This document shows, piece after piece, positions 1-8,394 of a DNA stretch of 64,000 nucleotides. The notes below the pieces were generated by a model. It worked only from the letters and a program-made list of their open reading frames with translations, was not told the DNA's origin and made no database searches. Position numbers and translations under genes: made by a program. The DNA is from DAOUKH01 sp965261455 (GTDB lineage: Bacteria; Chloroflexota; Dehalococcoidia; SHYB01). The stretch covers positions 62,001 through 126,000 of the forward strand of contig OZ253453.1 of assembly GCA_965261455.1 (NCBI GenBank), in the 5' to 3' direction. Numbering within the stretch: the first letter of the stretch is position 1; each line of letters opens with the position of its first letter.

Positions 1-684
1 GCGGACGTAGGCGAGCCCCTGCAGGATGCTGGTGAAGATGTTCGCACGGACGAGAGGGCGGCGTGTCGTGACGGGGCGGATGCGGCTGAGCATGAGCATC
101 GAAGCCACACTGGCGACGGCCTGCACGACGTAAGCGCCTTCCACCCCGATGCTGCCGATCATGACCCCGCTCACCGCCGGCCCGGCTACGCGCATCAGGT
201 TTTGGGCGATGGAGTTGAGCGAGATCGCCGAGGCGAGCTCGCGCTCGGTCACCATGTCGAAGGCGAGGGTATGCCGCGACGGCCCGTTGGCTGAGAAGCA
301 GACGCCGGTGAGGGCCGCGGTGACGTAGAGATGCCACACCTCGACAACGTCCGTGGCTACCAGCGTGGCGATGGTCACCGCCAGGCTCGCCAGCAAGAAC
401 TGGCTGACGATGAGCACCTTGCGCCGGTCGAGCCGGTCGGCGAGCGCGCCGGAGAAGGGGGCGCAGACGGTCATGGTGCCGCCGCTGCAGACCGCGACGA
501 GGCCAAGCTGCAGGGGCGAATCGGTGAGAAGGAAGACCAGCCAGCTGAGCGCGATCTGCTGCGTCCACAGCCCCATCTGCGCGAACAACGTGCTCGTGAG
601 CAGGATGCGGAACTGCGGCACCCGCAGTGCCTCGAAGACCTTGCCGCCCGTGCCCACGCCCGGAACCCTGCTTCCCCTAGCCAA
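1..684 (-). CDS. MFS transporter, probable drug/siderophore exporter type (partial)
   Basis: This is the N-terminal two-thirds of a major facilitator superfamily permease; the C-terminus lies beyond base 1. The frame has no stop from about 740 down to 1 and encodes alternating hydrophobic helices. It contains the loop 2-3 signature GALADRLDRRKVL, the segment SANGPSRHTLAFDMV and a helix LMRVAGPAVSGVMIG, which resemble the MFS_3 / EntS-like exporter group. There is no ATG. I chose TTG at 684 because a GGAG lies 5 bases upstream; GTG at 657 is the alternative. It is transcribed divergently from the methyltransferase gene at 805. The substrate cannot be told from the sequence. Confidence 0.8.
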   Translation of the reverse strand, partial: MARGSRVPGVGTGGKVFEALRVPQFRILLTSTLFAQMGLWTQQIALSWLVFLLTDSPLQLGLVAVCSGGTMTVCAPFSGALADRLDRRKVLIVSQFLLASLAVTIATLVATDVVEVWHLYVTAALTGVCFSANGPSRHTLAFDMVTERELASAISLNSIAQNLMRVAGPAVSGVMIGSIGVEGAYVVQAVASVASMLMLSRIRPVTTRRPLVRANIFTSILQGLAYVR

Positions 685-804
685 CGGCGCTCCACGCGCG
701 GGGACGCGGCGGAAGGCGGTAGAATCGCGGAGGCGCGTTCATGCTTGAGGTATCCACATCGACGGCGGACGCGCCGATAGAGTAGCGCACACGGGAATGG
801 CCGG

Positions 805-1710
805 TTGAAGAAAACTAGTGAGAGCGCGGACGCCGCCGGTCCGGACGGCGGCGGCTGGCTTCAGTATTCGCTGCGGGTCTCCGGCGAATCGTGCGAGGTC
901 GGCTGGCAGCTTTTCAACCGCTACCTGCGCAACGTTTCCCTTGAATGCCCCCCGGACGAAGATGAGGCCGTCCTTCGCGGCTACGTCCGCGACGACGATT
1001 CGGACGCTCGGGCGCGCTTCGAAGTGATGCTCGAACTGATTCGCGCCGCACTCAGCGCGGGCGAGGTCGAGGTGGCCAACGTCGCGCCCGAGGACTGGGG
1101 CGAGGCCTGGAAGGCCCACTTCCCGCCGCTCCGCGTCGGCAAGCGCCTGGTGCTCAAGCCATCGTGGGCCGAGGTCGAGGCCGGCCCGTCCGACGTCGTG
1201 GTCGGCTTCGACCCGCGAATGGCCTTCGGCACCGGCCATCACCCCACGACGCGTCTCTGCCTCGAAGCGCTGGAGAGCCTCGACCTCGCCGGTGTGCGCC
1301 TCCTCGACGTGGGGACCGGCTCGGCGATCCTCTCCCTGGCGGCCATCGGCCTCGGCGCGGACTCGGCCCTGGCCCTAGACACCGACCCCGAAGCCGTCCG
1401 CGAGGCGCGAGACAACGCGCGCCGCGCCGGCCTAACGGAGCGGCTTCAGGTAGCGGAGGCCGGCCTGCCCCATCCCCTCGCGGCGCCGGAGAGCTTCGAC
1501 CTCGCGCTGATGAACATCACCGTCCACGTCGTCGAGCTGCTTCTGCCCGATCTCGCGGTGGCGCTGCGCCCCGGCGGCCAAGCCATCATCTCCGGCTTCC
1601 AAGACAAGGACGTGGACCGCATCGGACGCGCCGCACGCGCCGCCGGTTTCGAGGTCGCCGACGACCGGCGCCTGGACGGCTGGGCCGCGTTCCTCCTCCG
1701 CCGGGCCTAG
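805..1710 (+). CDS. prmA: Ribosomal protein L11 methyltransferase
   Basis: Predicted to be a cytosolic SAM-dependent enzyme that methylates lysines and the N-terminus of ribosomal protein L11. The 301-residue product is of normal length. It has an N-terminal substrate-recognition domain, the family hallmark FGTGHHPTT at residues 141-149, and the SAM-binding motif LLDVGTGS at 166-173 followed by ALDTDPEAV. The usual NPPY/N-type motif reads MNITVHVV. The start is TTG (MKKTSES) with only a weak ribosome-binding site, so a slightly different start is possible. No partner gene is adjacent: a repeat block follows and the upstream transporter is divergent. Confidence 0.93.
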   Translation: MKKTSESADAAGPDGGGWLQYSLRVSGESCEVGWQLFNRYLRNVSLECPPDEDEAVLRGYVRDDDSDARARFEVMLELIRAALSAGEVEVANVAPEDWGEAWKAHFPPLRVGKRLVLKPSWAEVEAGPSDVVVGFDPRMAFGTGHHPTTRLCLEALESLDLAGVRLLDVGTGSAILSLAAIGLGADSALALDTDPEAVREARDNARRAGLTERLQVAEAGLPHPLAAPESFDLALMNITVHVVELLLPDLAVALRPGGQAIISGFQDKDVDRIGRAARAAGFEVADDRRLDGWAAFLLRRA

Positions 1711-1734
1711 GAGAAACCCCCTGTGGGGGCCACC

Positions 1735-2045
1735 TTAAACCTCTCCCCCTCTGGGGGAGCCCACCTTAAGGGCACACGCCGCAGGCGCGCGGGCCGGGGC
1801 TGGAACTCTTACTCCTCTCCCCACGGAGACCTTTGCCCAACCGCCTGCGGGCAAGCATGGGTGGGGCCGGGATGTCTTGCCTCTTCTCCCCACGGGAGAA
1901 GATTGAGATGAGGGGCACCCTCGCAACCGCCACGGGTTATCGAAGTCCGCCACCTTCGCGGTCAGTCACCCCGGTTACGCAAAGGTTTCCCGCGGGAGAG
2001 GATTGAGGTGAGGGGCCCCCAGCAACCACCGCGGGTCATCACAGC
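1735..2045. repeat. Dispersed palindromic repeat block 1
   Basis: This 300-base stretch has no credible gene. It is built from short inverted repeats such as CCTCTCCCCCTCTGGGGGAG and TCTCCCCACGGGAGAAGATTG, joined by AGACCTTTGCCCAACCGCC-like links. The same modules recur at 6575, 27300, 33240, 39150, 41505 and 46085. It probably folds as hairpins and could act as a bidirectional terminator for prmA and the CoA-transferase gene that ends at 2083. Confidence 0.75.
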
Positions 2046-2082
2046 CCGCCCACCTCGGTGTCCCGGAGAAGGACAGCGCGGC

Positions 2083-3273
2083 CTAGATCGCGCCCCGCTC
2101 CCGCAGCCCGCTGATGTCCCCCGCCGAGTACCCCACCTCCGCCAGCACCTCTTCGGTGTGCTCGCCGAGCTTCGGCGCCGAGCGCTTCACCGCTCCCGGC
2201 GTCTCGGGCAGGTGGACGGGGACGCCGATTTCGGTCAGGCTGCCCACCTCCGGGTGGGGGACCTCGGTGACGTAGCCGTTCGCCCGCGCCTGAGGGTCCT
2301 CCGCGACCTCGGCGTAGTCGAGGACGGGCTGGCAGATGATCCCGCGCCGGCGCATCGCCTCGACCCACTCGTCGCGCGGCTTGGTGAGGAAGATCTCGTC
2401 GAGCATGCCGATCAGCTCGCCGCTGTTGGCGGCGCGCGCCGCCGCGTCGCGGAAGCGCTCGTCGTCCAAGAGGTGCTCGATGCCGAGGATCTCGACGAAG
2501 GCGGGCCAATAGCGGTCGGGCCCCACGCCTCCGATGGCGAGGACCTTCCCGTCGGCGCAGCGGTAGGTGTTCATCAGGGGGTTCGGAGTGCGCTCCCGTA
2601 CCCGCGCCGCGGGCAGCGAACCGTTGATCAGGTAGCCGTTGATGGCCATGGCCTGGAGCATCAGGATGCCGCCGAGCTGCGACGTCTGAACGTGCTGGCC
2701 CACGCCGTGGCGCTCGCGGGCGATGACGCCCATCGCCACGCCCCAGGCCAGGGTCATCGCGCCGCACTGATCGGAGATGCCGCCGGCCGGGGACTCGGGG
2801 TAGTCGCGGCCCAGCGAGTTCATCCAGAGGAAGCCGCCCCGCGCCTGTCCCAGCGAGTCGAAGATGCCGTCGCGGGCGTGCGGTCCTTCGTGGCCCAGCC
2901 CCGACACCGAGGCGTAGATGATGCGCGGGTTGATCTTCCGGATGGTCTCGTAGTCCACGCCCAGCCGCTCCACGACGCCGAGACGGAAGTTCTGCGTAAT
3001 CGCGTCGGTCTTCTCTGCAAGCCGGTGAAAGACGGCGCGCCCTTCGTCGCTCTTGAGGTTGAGGGTGATGCTCCGCTTGTTGCGGTTCATCGTCTCGAAG
3101 TAGGAGTTGTGTTGGCCGCTCGACGTGCTTATGCCCCGCCCCGGGTCGCCGCCCGTGGGGTCTTCGACCTTGATCACCTCGGCGCCCATGTCGGAGAGCA
3201 TCACGGTCGCCCAAGGCCCGTTCTGAAAGATCGTGAGGTCCAGGATCTTGATGCCGTCGAGCGGCGCCGCCAT
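2083..3273 (-). CDS. CaiB/BaiF family CoA-transferase
   Basis: A type III CoA-transferase of 396 residues, the usual family length, predicted to move CoA between organic acids (or to racemise 2-methylacyl-CoAs) in the cytosol. It opens with the family start LDGIKILDLTIFQNGPWAT and has DMGAEVIKVEDPTGGDPGR. The catalytic aspartate position is present as ISDQCGAM near residue 168. The ATG at 3273 begins right where homology should start. It lies 44 bases downstream of the amidohydrolase gene (3318-4409) on the same strand, so the two are probably co-transcribed and may act on one pathway. The actual acyl substrate is unknown. Confidence 0.9.
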   Translation of the reverse strand: MAAPLDGIKILDLTIFQNGPWATVMLSDMGAEVIKVEDPTGGDPGRGISTSSGQHNSYFETMNRNKRSITLNLKSDEGRAVFHRLAEKTDAITQNFRLGVVERLGVDYETIRKINPRIIYASVSGLGHEGPHARDGIFDSLGQARGGFLWMNSLGRDYPESPAGGISDQCGAMTLAWGVAMGVIARERHGVGQHVQTSQLGGILMLQAMAINGYLINGSLPAARVRERTPNPLMNTYRCADGKVLAIGGVGPDRYWPAFVEILGIEHLLDDERFRDAAARAANSGELIGMLDEIFLTKPRDEWVEAMRRRGIICQPVLDYAEVAEDPQARANGYVTEVPHPEVGSLTEIGVPVHLPETPGAVKRSAPKLGEHTEEVLAEVGYSAGDISGLRERGAI

Positions 3274-3317
3274 GTCTCGGCCCTGCCTTCTGGTCTCGTG
3301 CTCTGTCCGCCGCCCGG

Positions 3318-4409
3318 TTAGGCGGGGAGGTCCATGCGGTACGACGCCACGGCGTTGGCGTAGGTGATCTTCTCCCGATGGGCGTCGGCGACGCCCTCGA
3401 AGAGGCCGTCGATGACGGCGACGGACTCGGGCCAGGTGCTGTCGTCGTGGGGGTAGTCGGAGGCCCACATGAAGACGTCGGGGCCGACGAGCTCCGTGAG
3501 GCCGACACCGGCGCGGTCCTGCATGAACGTGGCGCGCACGTTGCGCTTGAACTGCTCGCTGGGGAGCATCCCCGAAGGGAAAGGAGGCGCGTGCCGCGAG
3601 CCCTTGCGGATGTAGGCGTGGTCCATGCGCTCCATCAGGTGGGGTGCCCAGCCGATGTCGTTCTCGGCGGAGACCACTGTCACGCCGGGGAAGCGCTCGA
3701 AGACGTGCGAGAAGAGCAGCGTCGTCAGCGAAAGCTGGATGACGTGTGTGATGCACGAATACCTGGCGAGGAAGAGGTCGGAGACGTCGCGGGCCTTGCC
3801 GGCGAAGGTGTGCAGGCTGATCGGCATCCCCAAGTTCTGTGCCGCCGCCCAGAAGCGGTCGTAGTAGTCCGTCCCGTAGCTGTAGCCGTCCTGCGGCTCG
3901 GCCCAGGCCATGCCGCCGGCGAGGCCGAGGTCGGCGCACCGCCGGAGCTCCTCGACGCCCGCGTCCACGTCGTAGAGCGAGATGAGCCCCAGCCCGTAGA
4001 GGCGCTTGGGATGTGTCGCGGCGTACTCGGCGACCCAGTCGTTGTAGGCGCGGAAGGTGTCGCGCTGCATGGCGGGGTCGTCGAGGCCGAAAAGCCGCAT
4101 CCCGAAGCTGGGATAGAGGACTTCCGCCGCGATGCCGTCCTTGTCCATGTCCACGATGCGGGCCTCGGGGTCCCACCCGCCGGAGAGGCCCTCGGAGAGG
4201 CGCGTGGCGAAGCCGAGCCCGGCCTTGGCGGGGGAGATGAAGCCGCCGACCACAGCCGGCCCCGAGACGCCGTTCACCTCGAATTTGGCGCCCTCGGCGT
4301 CCTCTGTAAGCCGGGGGGCCCGGCCCTCGTAGTCGGGGCCGAGCCGCGACGTCCAAAGGTCCGGCGGCTCGACTACGTGGGAGTCCGCGGAAACAATTCT
4401 TGAACCCAT
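3318..4409 (-). CDS. Amidohydrolase_2 family metal-dependent hydrolase
   Basis: A TIM-barrel protein of the amidohydrolase_2 (PF04909-type) group, 363 residues, whose known members include decarboxylases and hydrolases of aromatic acids. The N-terminal metal motif reads SADSHVVEPPDLW. A central histidine lies in MPISLHTFAG, and the C-terminal metal-aspartate region is WASDYPHDDSTWP. The ATG at 4409 is preceded by GGAG seven bases away; the open frame extends further upstream but that part has no homologous character. It is the first gene of a likely two-gene unit with the CoA-transferase at 2083, and shares a 216-base divergent promoter region with the gene at 4626. Confidence 0.9.
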   Translation of the reverse strand: MGSRIVSADSHVVEPPDLWTSRLGPDYEGRAPRLTEDAEGAKFEVNGVSGPAVVGGFISPAKAGLGFATRLSEGLSGGWDPEARIVDMDKDGIAAEVLYPSFGMRLFGLDDPAMQRDTFRAYNDWVAEYAATHPKRLYGLGLISLYDVDAGVEELRRCADLGLAGGMAWAEPQDGYSYGTDYYDRFWAAAQNLGMPISLHTFAGKARDVSDLFLARYSCITHVIQLSLTTLLFSHVFERFPGVTVVSAENDIGWAPHLMERMDHAYIRKGSRHAPPFPSGMLPSEQFKRNVRATFMQDRAGVGLTELVGPDVFMWASDYPHDDSTWPESVAVIDGLFEGVADAHREKITYANAVASYRMDLPA

Positions 4410-4625
4410 GTGCGCGCTCCACGGGCCGCCGCGCCGAGGTTTCGGGACGGGGCCATTTTCGCCCTTCCCAGGAGGAAGACGCGATGCCGCAATTCTGGTG
4501 TGGGGCCTTGCGGCTGTCAAGGACGGAGGCCGTTGCCTGTAAGATGTGGGCCGCGCCGGGCCGTGACGCCCGGGCAAGGAGGGCGCCGTGGCGCAACGCT
4601 ATCGTTCTTGGAAGGCCGGTCCTCG

Positions 4626-5831
4626 GTGAGCGCGCTGCAAGGTCTGCGCGTCCTCGACCTGTCGCGAGTGCTCGCCGGCCCCTTCGCCACCCAAATGTTC
4701 GCCGACCTCGGCGCGGAAGTGTGGAAGGTCGAGCCGCTGTGGGGCGACGAGACCCGGGCCTGGGGTCCGCCGTTCACCGAAGGTGAGAGCGCCTACTACC
4801 TCTCCACAAACCGCGGCAAGCAGAGCGTCGCGGTGAACCTCAAGGACGAGCGAGGGAGCGCCCTCGTGCGCCGGTTAGCGGCGAAGGCCGATGTCTTCGT
4901 CGAGAACTACAAGACCGGCGACCTCGCCCGCTTCGGGCTGGACTACGACACCCTTTCCGACGGCCATCCCGAGTTGATCTACGTCTCGATCACCGGCTTC
5001 GGACAGACGGGGCCGCGGGCCGCCGAGCCCGGCTACGACGCCGCGCTCCAGGGGATGTCGGGCATCATGAGCGTGACCGGCGAACCCGGCGGCCCGCCGG
5101 TCAAGATCGGCGTGGCCTGGATCGACATGCTCACCGGCCTGACCGCGACCGCTGGCGTCCTCGCCGCCTACGTCGAGCGCCTGCGCTCCGGCGCAGGCCA
5201 GCGCATCGACCTGTCCCTGTTCGACGTGGGCTTCATGGCGATGGTCAACCAGGCCCAGTCGTATCTGGCCACCGGCGAGCCGCCGGGTCCATTGGGCAGC
5301 GCCCACCCGCAGATCGTGCCCTACCAGGCGTTCGAGGCCTCCGACGGCTGGCTCATGCTCGCCGTGGGCAACGACCGGCAGTACCAGCGAGCCGTCGAGG
5401 CGCTCGGCGAGCCGAATTTGTGGGACGACGAACGCTTCCGCACGAACGCGGGCAGGGTGGCGCACCGGGACGAGCTCGTGCCCAAGATCGCGGCGTCGAT
5501 CGCGGCGCGCTCCAAGGACGATTGCCTGCGGCTGTTCAACGAGGCGGGCGTCCCCGCTACTCCGATCAACAACCTTCGTGAAGTGCTCGCCGACCCGCAA
5601 GCCGACGCCCGCGGCCTCGTGTGGGAGCAGGAGCACCCCAAGCTGGGTGTCGTGACGCTCGCGGCCAACGCCCTGCAGCACATGAGCCGGACGCCGGCGC
5701 GGCCCTCGTCGCATCCGCCGCTGCTCGGTGAGCATTCCCGGAGCCTGCTCGCCGCCGAGCTCGGCCTCGGCGACGAAGAGCTCGACGCCCTGGAAGCGGA
5801 CGGCGTGATCAAGACCGCCGACGGGCGCTGA
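4626..5831 (+). CDS. CaiB/BaiF family CoA-transferase
   Basis: A second type III CoA-transferase, 401 residues. It carries LQGLRVLDLSRVLAGPFAT, DLGAEVWKVEP, ITGFGQTGPRA, the catalytic-aspartate region IGVAWIDMLTG and GAGQRIDLSLFD. The most likely start is GTG at 4626 with GGAAGG upstream; the frame stays open back to 4410 but the preceding residues are Arg/Pro-rich and unlike the family. Its last 23 bases overlap tail-to-tail with the glycosyltransferase gene on the other strand. It diverges from the amidohydrolase at 3318-4409. Confidence 0.9.
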   Translation: MSALQGLRVLDLSRVLAGPFATQMFADLGAEVWKVEPLWGDETRAWGPPFTEGESAYYLSTNRGKQSVAVNLKDERGSALVRRLAAKADVFVENYKTGDLARFGLDYDTLSDGHPELIYVSITGFGQTGPRAAEPGYDAALQGMSGIMSVTGEPGGPPVKIGVAWIDMLTGLTATAGVLAAYVERLRSGAGQRIDLSLFDVGFMAMVNQAQSYLATGEPPGPLGSAHPQIVPYQAFEASDGWLMLAVGNDRQYQRAVEALGEPNLWDDERFRTNAGRVAHRDELVPKIAASIAARSKDDCLRLFNEAGVPATPINNLREVLADPQADARGLVWEQEHPKLGVVTLAANALQHMSRTPARPSSHPPLLGEHSRSLLAAELGLGDEELDALEADGVIKTADGR

Positions 5832-6540
5832 ACCGCAACCGCAGCAGGTGGCGCAGGTAGTGGGCCTGCTCGCGAAAGCCGAGCTTGCTCGCGCCGTGTA
5901 GCCGCGTCTCGAAGGTGTAGGGCACGGCGGCGACCCGGCCCACCGCGCCGCGGGCGAGGATTTCCAGCAGTATCTTGTACCCAAGTGGATCGAGGCGCGC
6001 GCCCTCGACGACCTCCCGCCGCAGCAGGAAGTAGCCCGACATCGGATCGGGGGTCAAGCGCGCGGCCGGAAGGATGAGGTGCGCCAGCAGCGTGGCCCCC
6101 TTGGAGACGGCCCGCCGCGGCAGGCCCCACTCGCCCACGCCGCCCCCCGGCGCATAGCGGCAGGCGACGGCGACGTCGGCGTCCTCGACTGCCGCCAGCA
6201 GGCTCGGCAGCAGCTCGGGTGGGTGTTGCAGGTCGGCGTCGATGACCGCGACATAACGAGACGCGCTCCGCCGAATCCCTTCGACGACCGCCGAGGCAAG
6301 CCCCCGCTCCTCCTTCCGCACGATCACGTCCACCGGGTAGCGCTCCCCGAGTGAGCGCGCCGCGTCCGCGGTGCCGTCGCGGCTGTCGTCGTCGACGACC
6401 ACGATGCGGTAGCGCCTCCCCCCAAGCGCGGCGTCGATGCGCTCGACAAGGGTGGGCAGGTTGTCCCGTTCCTCATAGGTGGGAACGACGACGGCCAGTT
6501 CGGGCGGCTCTCCGTTAGGGTTCATCGCGAGGGCGGCCAT
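5809..6540 (-). CDS. Polyprenol-phosphate mannose synthase-like glycosyltransferase (GT2)
   Basis: A family 2 glycosyltransferase of 243 residues resembling dolichyl/polyprenyl-phosphate mannosyltransferases, which make lipid-linked sugar donors on the cytosolic membrane face. The motifs are in order: VVVPTYEERDNLPTLV, VVDDDSRDGTADAA, the metal-binding IDADLQHPPELL and DPMSGYFLLRREVV. It lacks the C-terminal membrane-helix domain present in longer family members, so it is the single-domain form. Two ATGs, five codons apart (MAALAM), could serve as the start. The 3' end overlaps the convergent CoA-transferase gene. Confidence 0.9.
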   Translation of the reverse strand: MAALAMNPNGEPPELAVVVPTYEERDNLPTLVERIDAALGGRRYRIVVVDDDSRDGTADAARSLGERYPVDVIVRKEERGLASAVVEGIRRSASRYVAVIDADLQHPPELLPSLLAAVEDADVAVACRYAPGGGVGEWGLPRRAVSKGATLLAHLILPAARLTPDPMSGYFLLRREVVEGARLDPLGYKILLEILARGAVGRVAAVPYTFETRLHGASKLGFREQAHYLRHLLRLRFSARRRS

Positions 6541-6574
6541 TCTACACCGCCACCCCCGCGGGCGCGGCGAGTTC

Positions 6575-6790
6575 TTGCCCCCTCTCCCAACGGAGACCTT
6601 TGTGTAACCCGTTCTCGGGCTGGAACGGGCGGAGCAGGGCGGGCATCCCCCCTTTCCCCCTCTGGGGGAAACTGAAAGAGGGCACGCGCCCGGAGGGCGC
6701 GTCGGAGGGGCAGGCGGGGAGGGGTGCGACGACGTCCGTGGAGCCGGAAGCGCCGCTTACGCAAAGGTCTCCTCGGGGGAGAGAGAGGGC
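6575..6790. repeat. Dispersed palindromic repeat block 2 (degenerate)
   Basis: This fills most of the 358-base gap between the glycosyltransferase and the crotonase gene. It has the same modules as block 1 in poorer condition: CTCTCCCAACGGAGACCTTT, TTTCCCCCTCTGGGGGAAAC and an ACGCAAAGGTCTCC link. I see no gene in it. Confidence 0.65.
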
Positions 6791-6898
6791 GCGTCGCCGA
6801 CTGGCGGCGCGATTGCCCCAGGCGCTGGGCACGGGTATCCTCGGTTGGCGCGCTGCGGCGCGCGGATCAAACACGGCATCATTCGCATGGGAGGCGAC

Positions 6899-7807
6899 AT
6901 GTCCGACTACCGATTCGTAACCTATGAAACGCTTGAGGAAGGAAAGATCGCGCGCATCATGATGAACCGGCCGAAGCAGCGGAACGCCCAAAACCGCGGG
7001 CTGCTCGTCGAGCTGAACGACGCGTTCCTGAAGGCCGAGGCCGACGATGAGGTGCGCGTGGTCATCCTGGGCGGCGTCGGCCCCGCCTTTTCCGCGGGCC
7101 ACGACCTCGGCTCCTCGGACGCTCGCGCCGAGCGCGCCCCCGGCCCCGACCAGCATTTCACGATGCAGGCCTACGGCGGCACCAAGAAGGGCGCCGAGCA
7201 GCGCACCCTCCAGGAGTGGCACTTCTTCTTCGACAATACCCGGCGATGGCGCAACCTCCGCAAGATCACCATCGCGCAGGTGCAGGGCAACTGCCTGGCC
7301 GCCGGCCTGATGCTGGCGTGGTGCTGCGACCTCATCGTCGCCGCCGATAACGCCGTCTTTGCTGACGTCGTAGGCACCCGCCTCGGCATGTGCGGCCTCG
7401 AGTACTTCGCCCACCCCTGGGAGTTCGGCACCCGCAAGACCAAGGAGCTGATGCTGACCGGCGACTCCATCGACGCCGAGGAGGCCTACCGGCTGGGCAT
7501 GGTGAGCAAGATCTTCACCGTGGACAATCTGGAGCAACAGACGCTGGCCTACGCCAGCCGCATCGCCAAGCTGCCGTCGATGACCTCACTCATGATCAAG
7601 GAGTCCGTCAACGAGACGCAGGACAACCAGGGCTTCTACAACGCGCTGAGCGCGTGCTTCACCCTCCACCAGCTGAACCACGCGCACTGGTCCGAGGTCA
7701 GCAAGGGCGATTATGCCGCCGCCCGCCCCGAGGACGGCATCCCCGACTGGAGAAGCGCCCCGCCGGTCAAACCCGCCGTCAAGACCATGGCCGAGGCGGG
7801 AGTCTAG
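6899..7807 (+). CDS. Enoyl-CoA hydratase/isomerase (crotonase) family protein
   Basis: A crotonase-fold acyl-CoA enzyme of 302 residues. It has the oxyanion-loop region PAFSAGHDLGS and the second loop VQGNCLAAGLMLAWCCD. A canonical hydratase has a catalytic Glu in GGGxELA; here that segment reads AAGLMLA, and the second Glu loop reads GTRLGMCG. It is therefore unlikely to be a simple enoyl-CoA hydratase and may catalyse another crotonase reaction. The ATG at 6899 has GGGAGG five bases upstream; an earlier in-frame ATG has no ribosome-binding site. It stands alone, followed about 100 bases later by the hicBA pair. Confidence 0.85.
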   Translation: MSDYRFVTYETLEEGKIARIMMNRPKQRNAQNRGLLVELNDAFLKAEADDEVRVVILGGVGPAFSAGHDLGSSDARAERAPGPDQHFTMQAYGGTKKGAEQRTLQEWHFFFDNTRRWRNLRKITIAQVQGNCLAAGLMLAWCCDLIVAADNAVFADVVGTRLGMCGLEYFAHPWEFGTRKTKELMLTGDSIDAEEAYRLGMVSKIFTVDNLEQQTLAYASRIAKLPSMTSLMIKESVNETQDNQGFYNALSACFTLHQLNHAHWSEVSKGDYAAARPEDGIPDWRSAPPVKPAVKTMAEAGV

Positions 7808-7910
7808 CCGGAGTTGACCAGCCTGCCGCAGGGGCTCTAACGTGGACTTGTCGCGTGGAGGCCGCCAACTAGCGGCGGCCTCCACGCCTGATAAGCGGGA
7901 GGCGCAGCAG

Positions 7911-8123
7911 ATGCAGGACACTGAGATCATCTTCCAGGCTCGTCCGTCTCCCGAAGGCGGCTACGAGGCCCGCGCCTTGGGCTACAGCATCTTTACGGAG
8001 GCTGACGACTGGGGGCAGTTGAAGCAGATGCTGCGGGACGCCGTGCTCTGTCACTTTGAGGATGGGGAGGCGCCCCGGATGATTCGCATTCATCTGGTGC
8101 GGGATGAGGTCATCCCGGTGTGA
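7911..8123 (+). CDS. hicB: HicB-like antitoxin
   Basis: A 70-residue protein with the partial RNase-H-like fold of HicB antitoxins: QARPSPEGGYEARALGYSIFTEADDWGQL, here given in two parts QARPSPEGGYEARALGYS and IFTEADDWGQL. It should bind and neutralise the HicA toxin encoded next. The ATG at 7911 has GGGAGG eight bases upstream. Its TGA overlaps the GTG of hicA by four bases, so translation is coupled. The order is antitoxin first, the reverse of the classical hicAB order seen at 22252-22658. It lacks an obvious C-terminal DNA-binding domain, so autoregulation may need another factor. Confidence 0.8.
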   Translation: MQDTEIIFQARPSPEGGYEARALGYSIFTEADDWGQLKQMLRDAVLCHFEDGEAPRMIRIHLVRDEVIPV

Positions 8124-8371
8124 GGCTACCCCGGAGCCTATCGGGCGCGGAGTTGGCCACTCTCCTGGGCCAGACCTACGGTTACAACCTGACACGACAA
8201 CGGGGCAGCCACATGAGACTCACGAGTGTCTTCATGGGCCACGAGCATCACGTCTCCGTGCCTCGTCATGAACCAATGAGGATCGGCACGCTAAGCGACA
8301 TTCTTGGCGATATCGCGGACTACCTGCAGATTGACAAGGATCAATTGGTCCGATCCTTGTTTTCGTCGTGA
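8120..8371 (+). CDS. hicA: HicA family mRNA interferase toxin
   Basis: An 83-residue double-stranded-RNA-binding-fold toxin expected to cleave mRNA. The signature RQRGSHMRL contains the catalytic histidine, His31, followed by VSVPRHEPMRIGTLSDIL, the usual HicA C-terminal half. It starts at GTG 8120 inside the stop of hicB (GTGA overlap). Together with the upstream gene it forms a type II toxin-antitoxin module at the edge of an accessory region. Confidence 0.85.
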   Translation: MRLPRSLSGAELATLLGQTYGYNLTRQRGSHMRLTSVFMGHEHHVSVPRHEPMRIGTLSDILGDIADYLQIDKDQLVRSLFSS

Positions 8372-8394
8372 TCGGCCTGACCTAGGACCTGGCT

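Noticed and set aside
2083..3273. CoA-transferase lacking its catalytic Asp because GQxxD reads GQHVQ
   Set aside because: The catalytic Asp of the family lies about 28 residues earlier and is present (ISDQCGAM); the GQxxD position is not the nucleophile.
2083..4596. A single 837-residue frame spanning CoA-transferase and amidohydrolase
   Set aside because: Only its 3' part (from ATG 3273) is the real CoA-transferase; the rest is an out-of-frame shadow of the amidohydrolase, which reads correctly in another frame.
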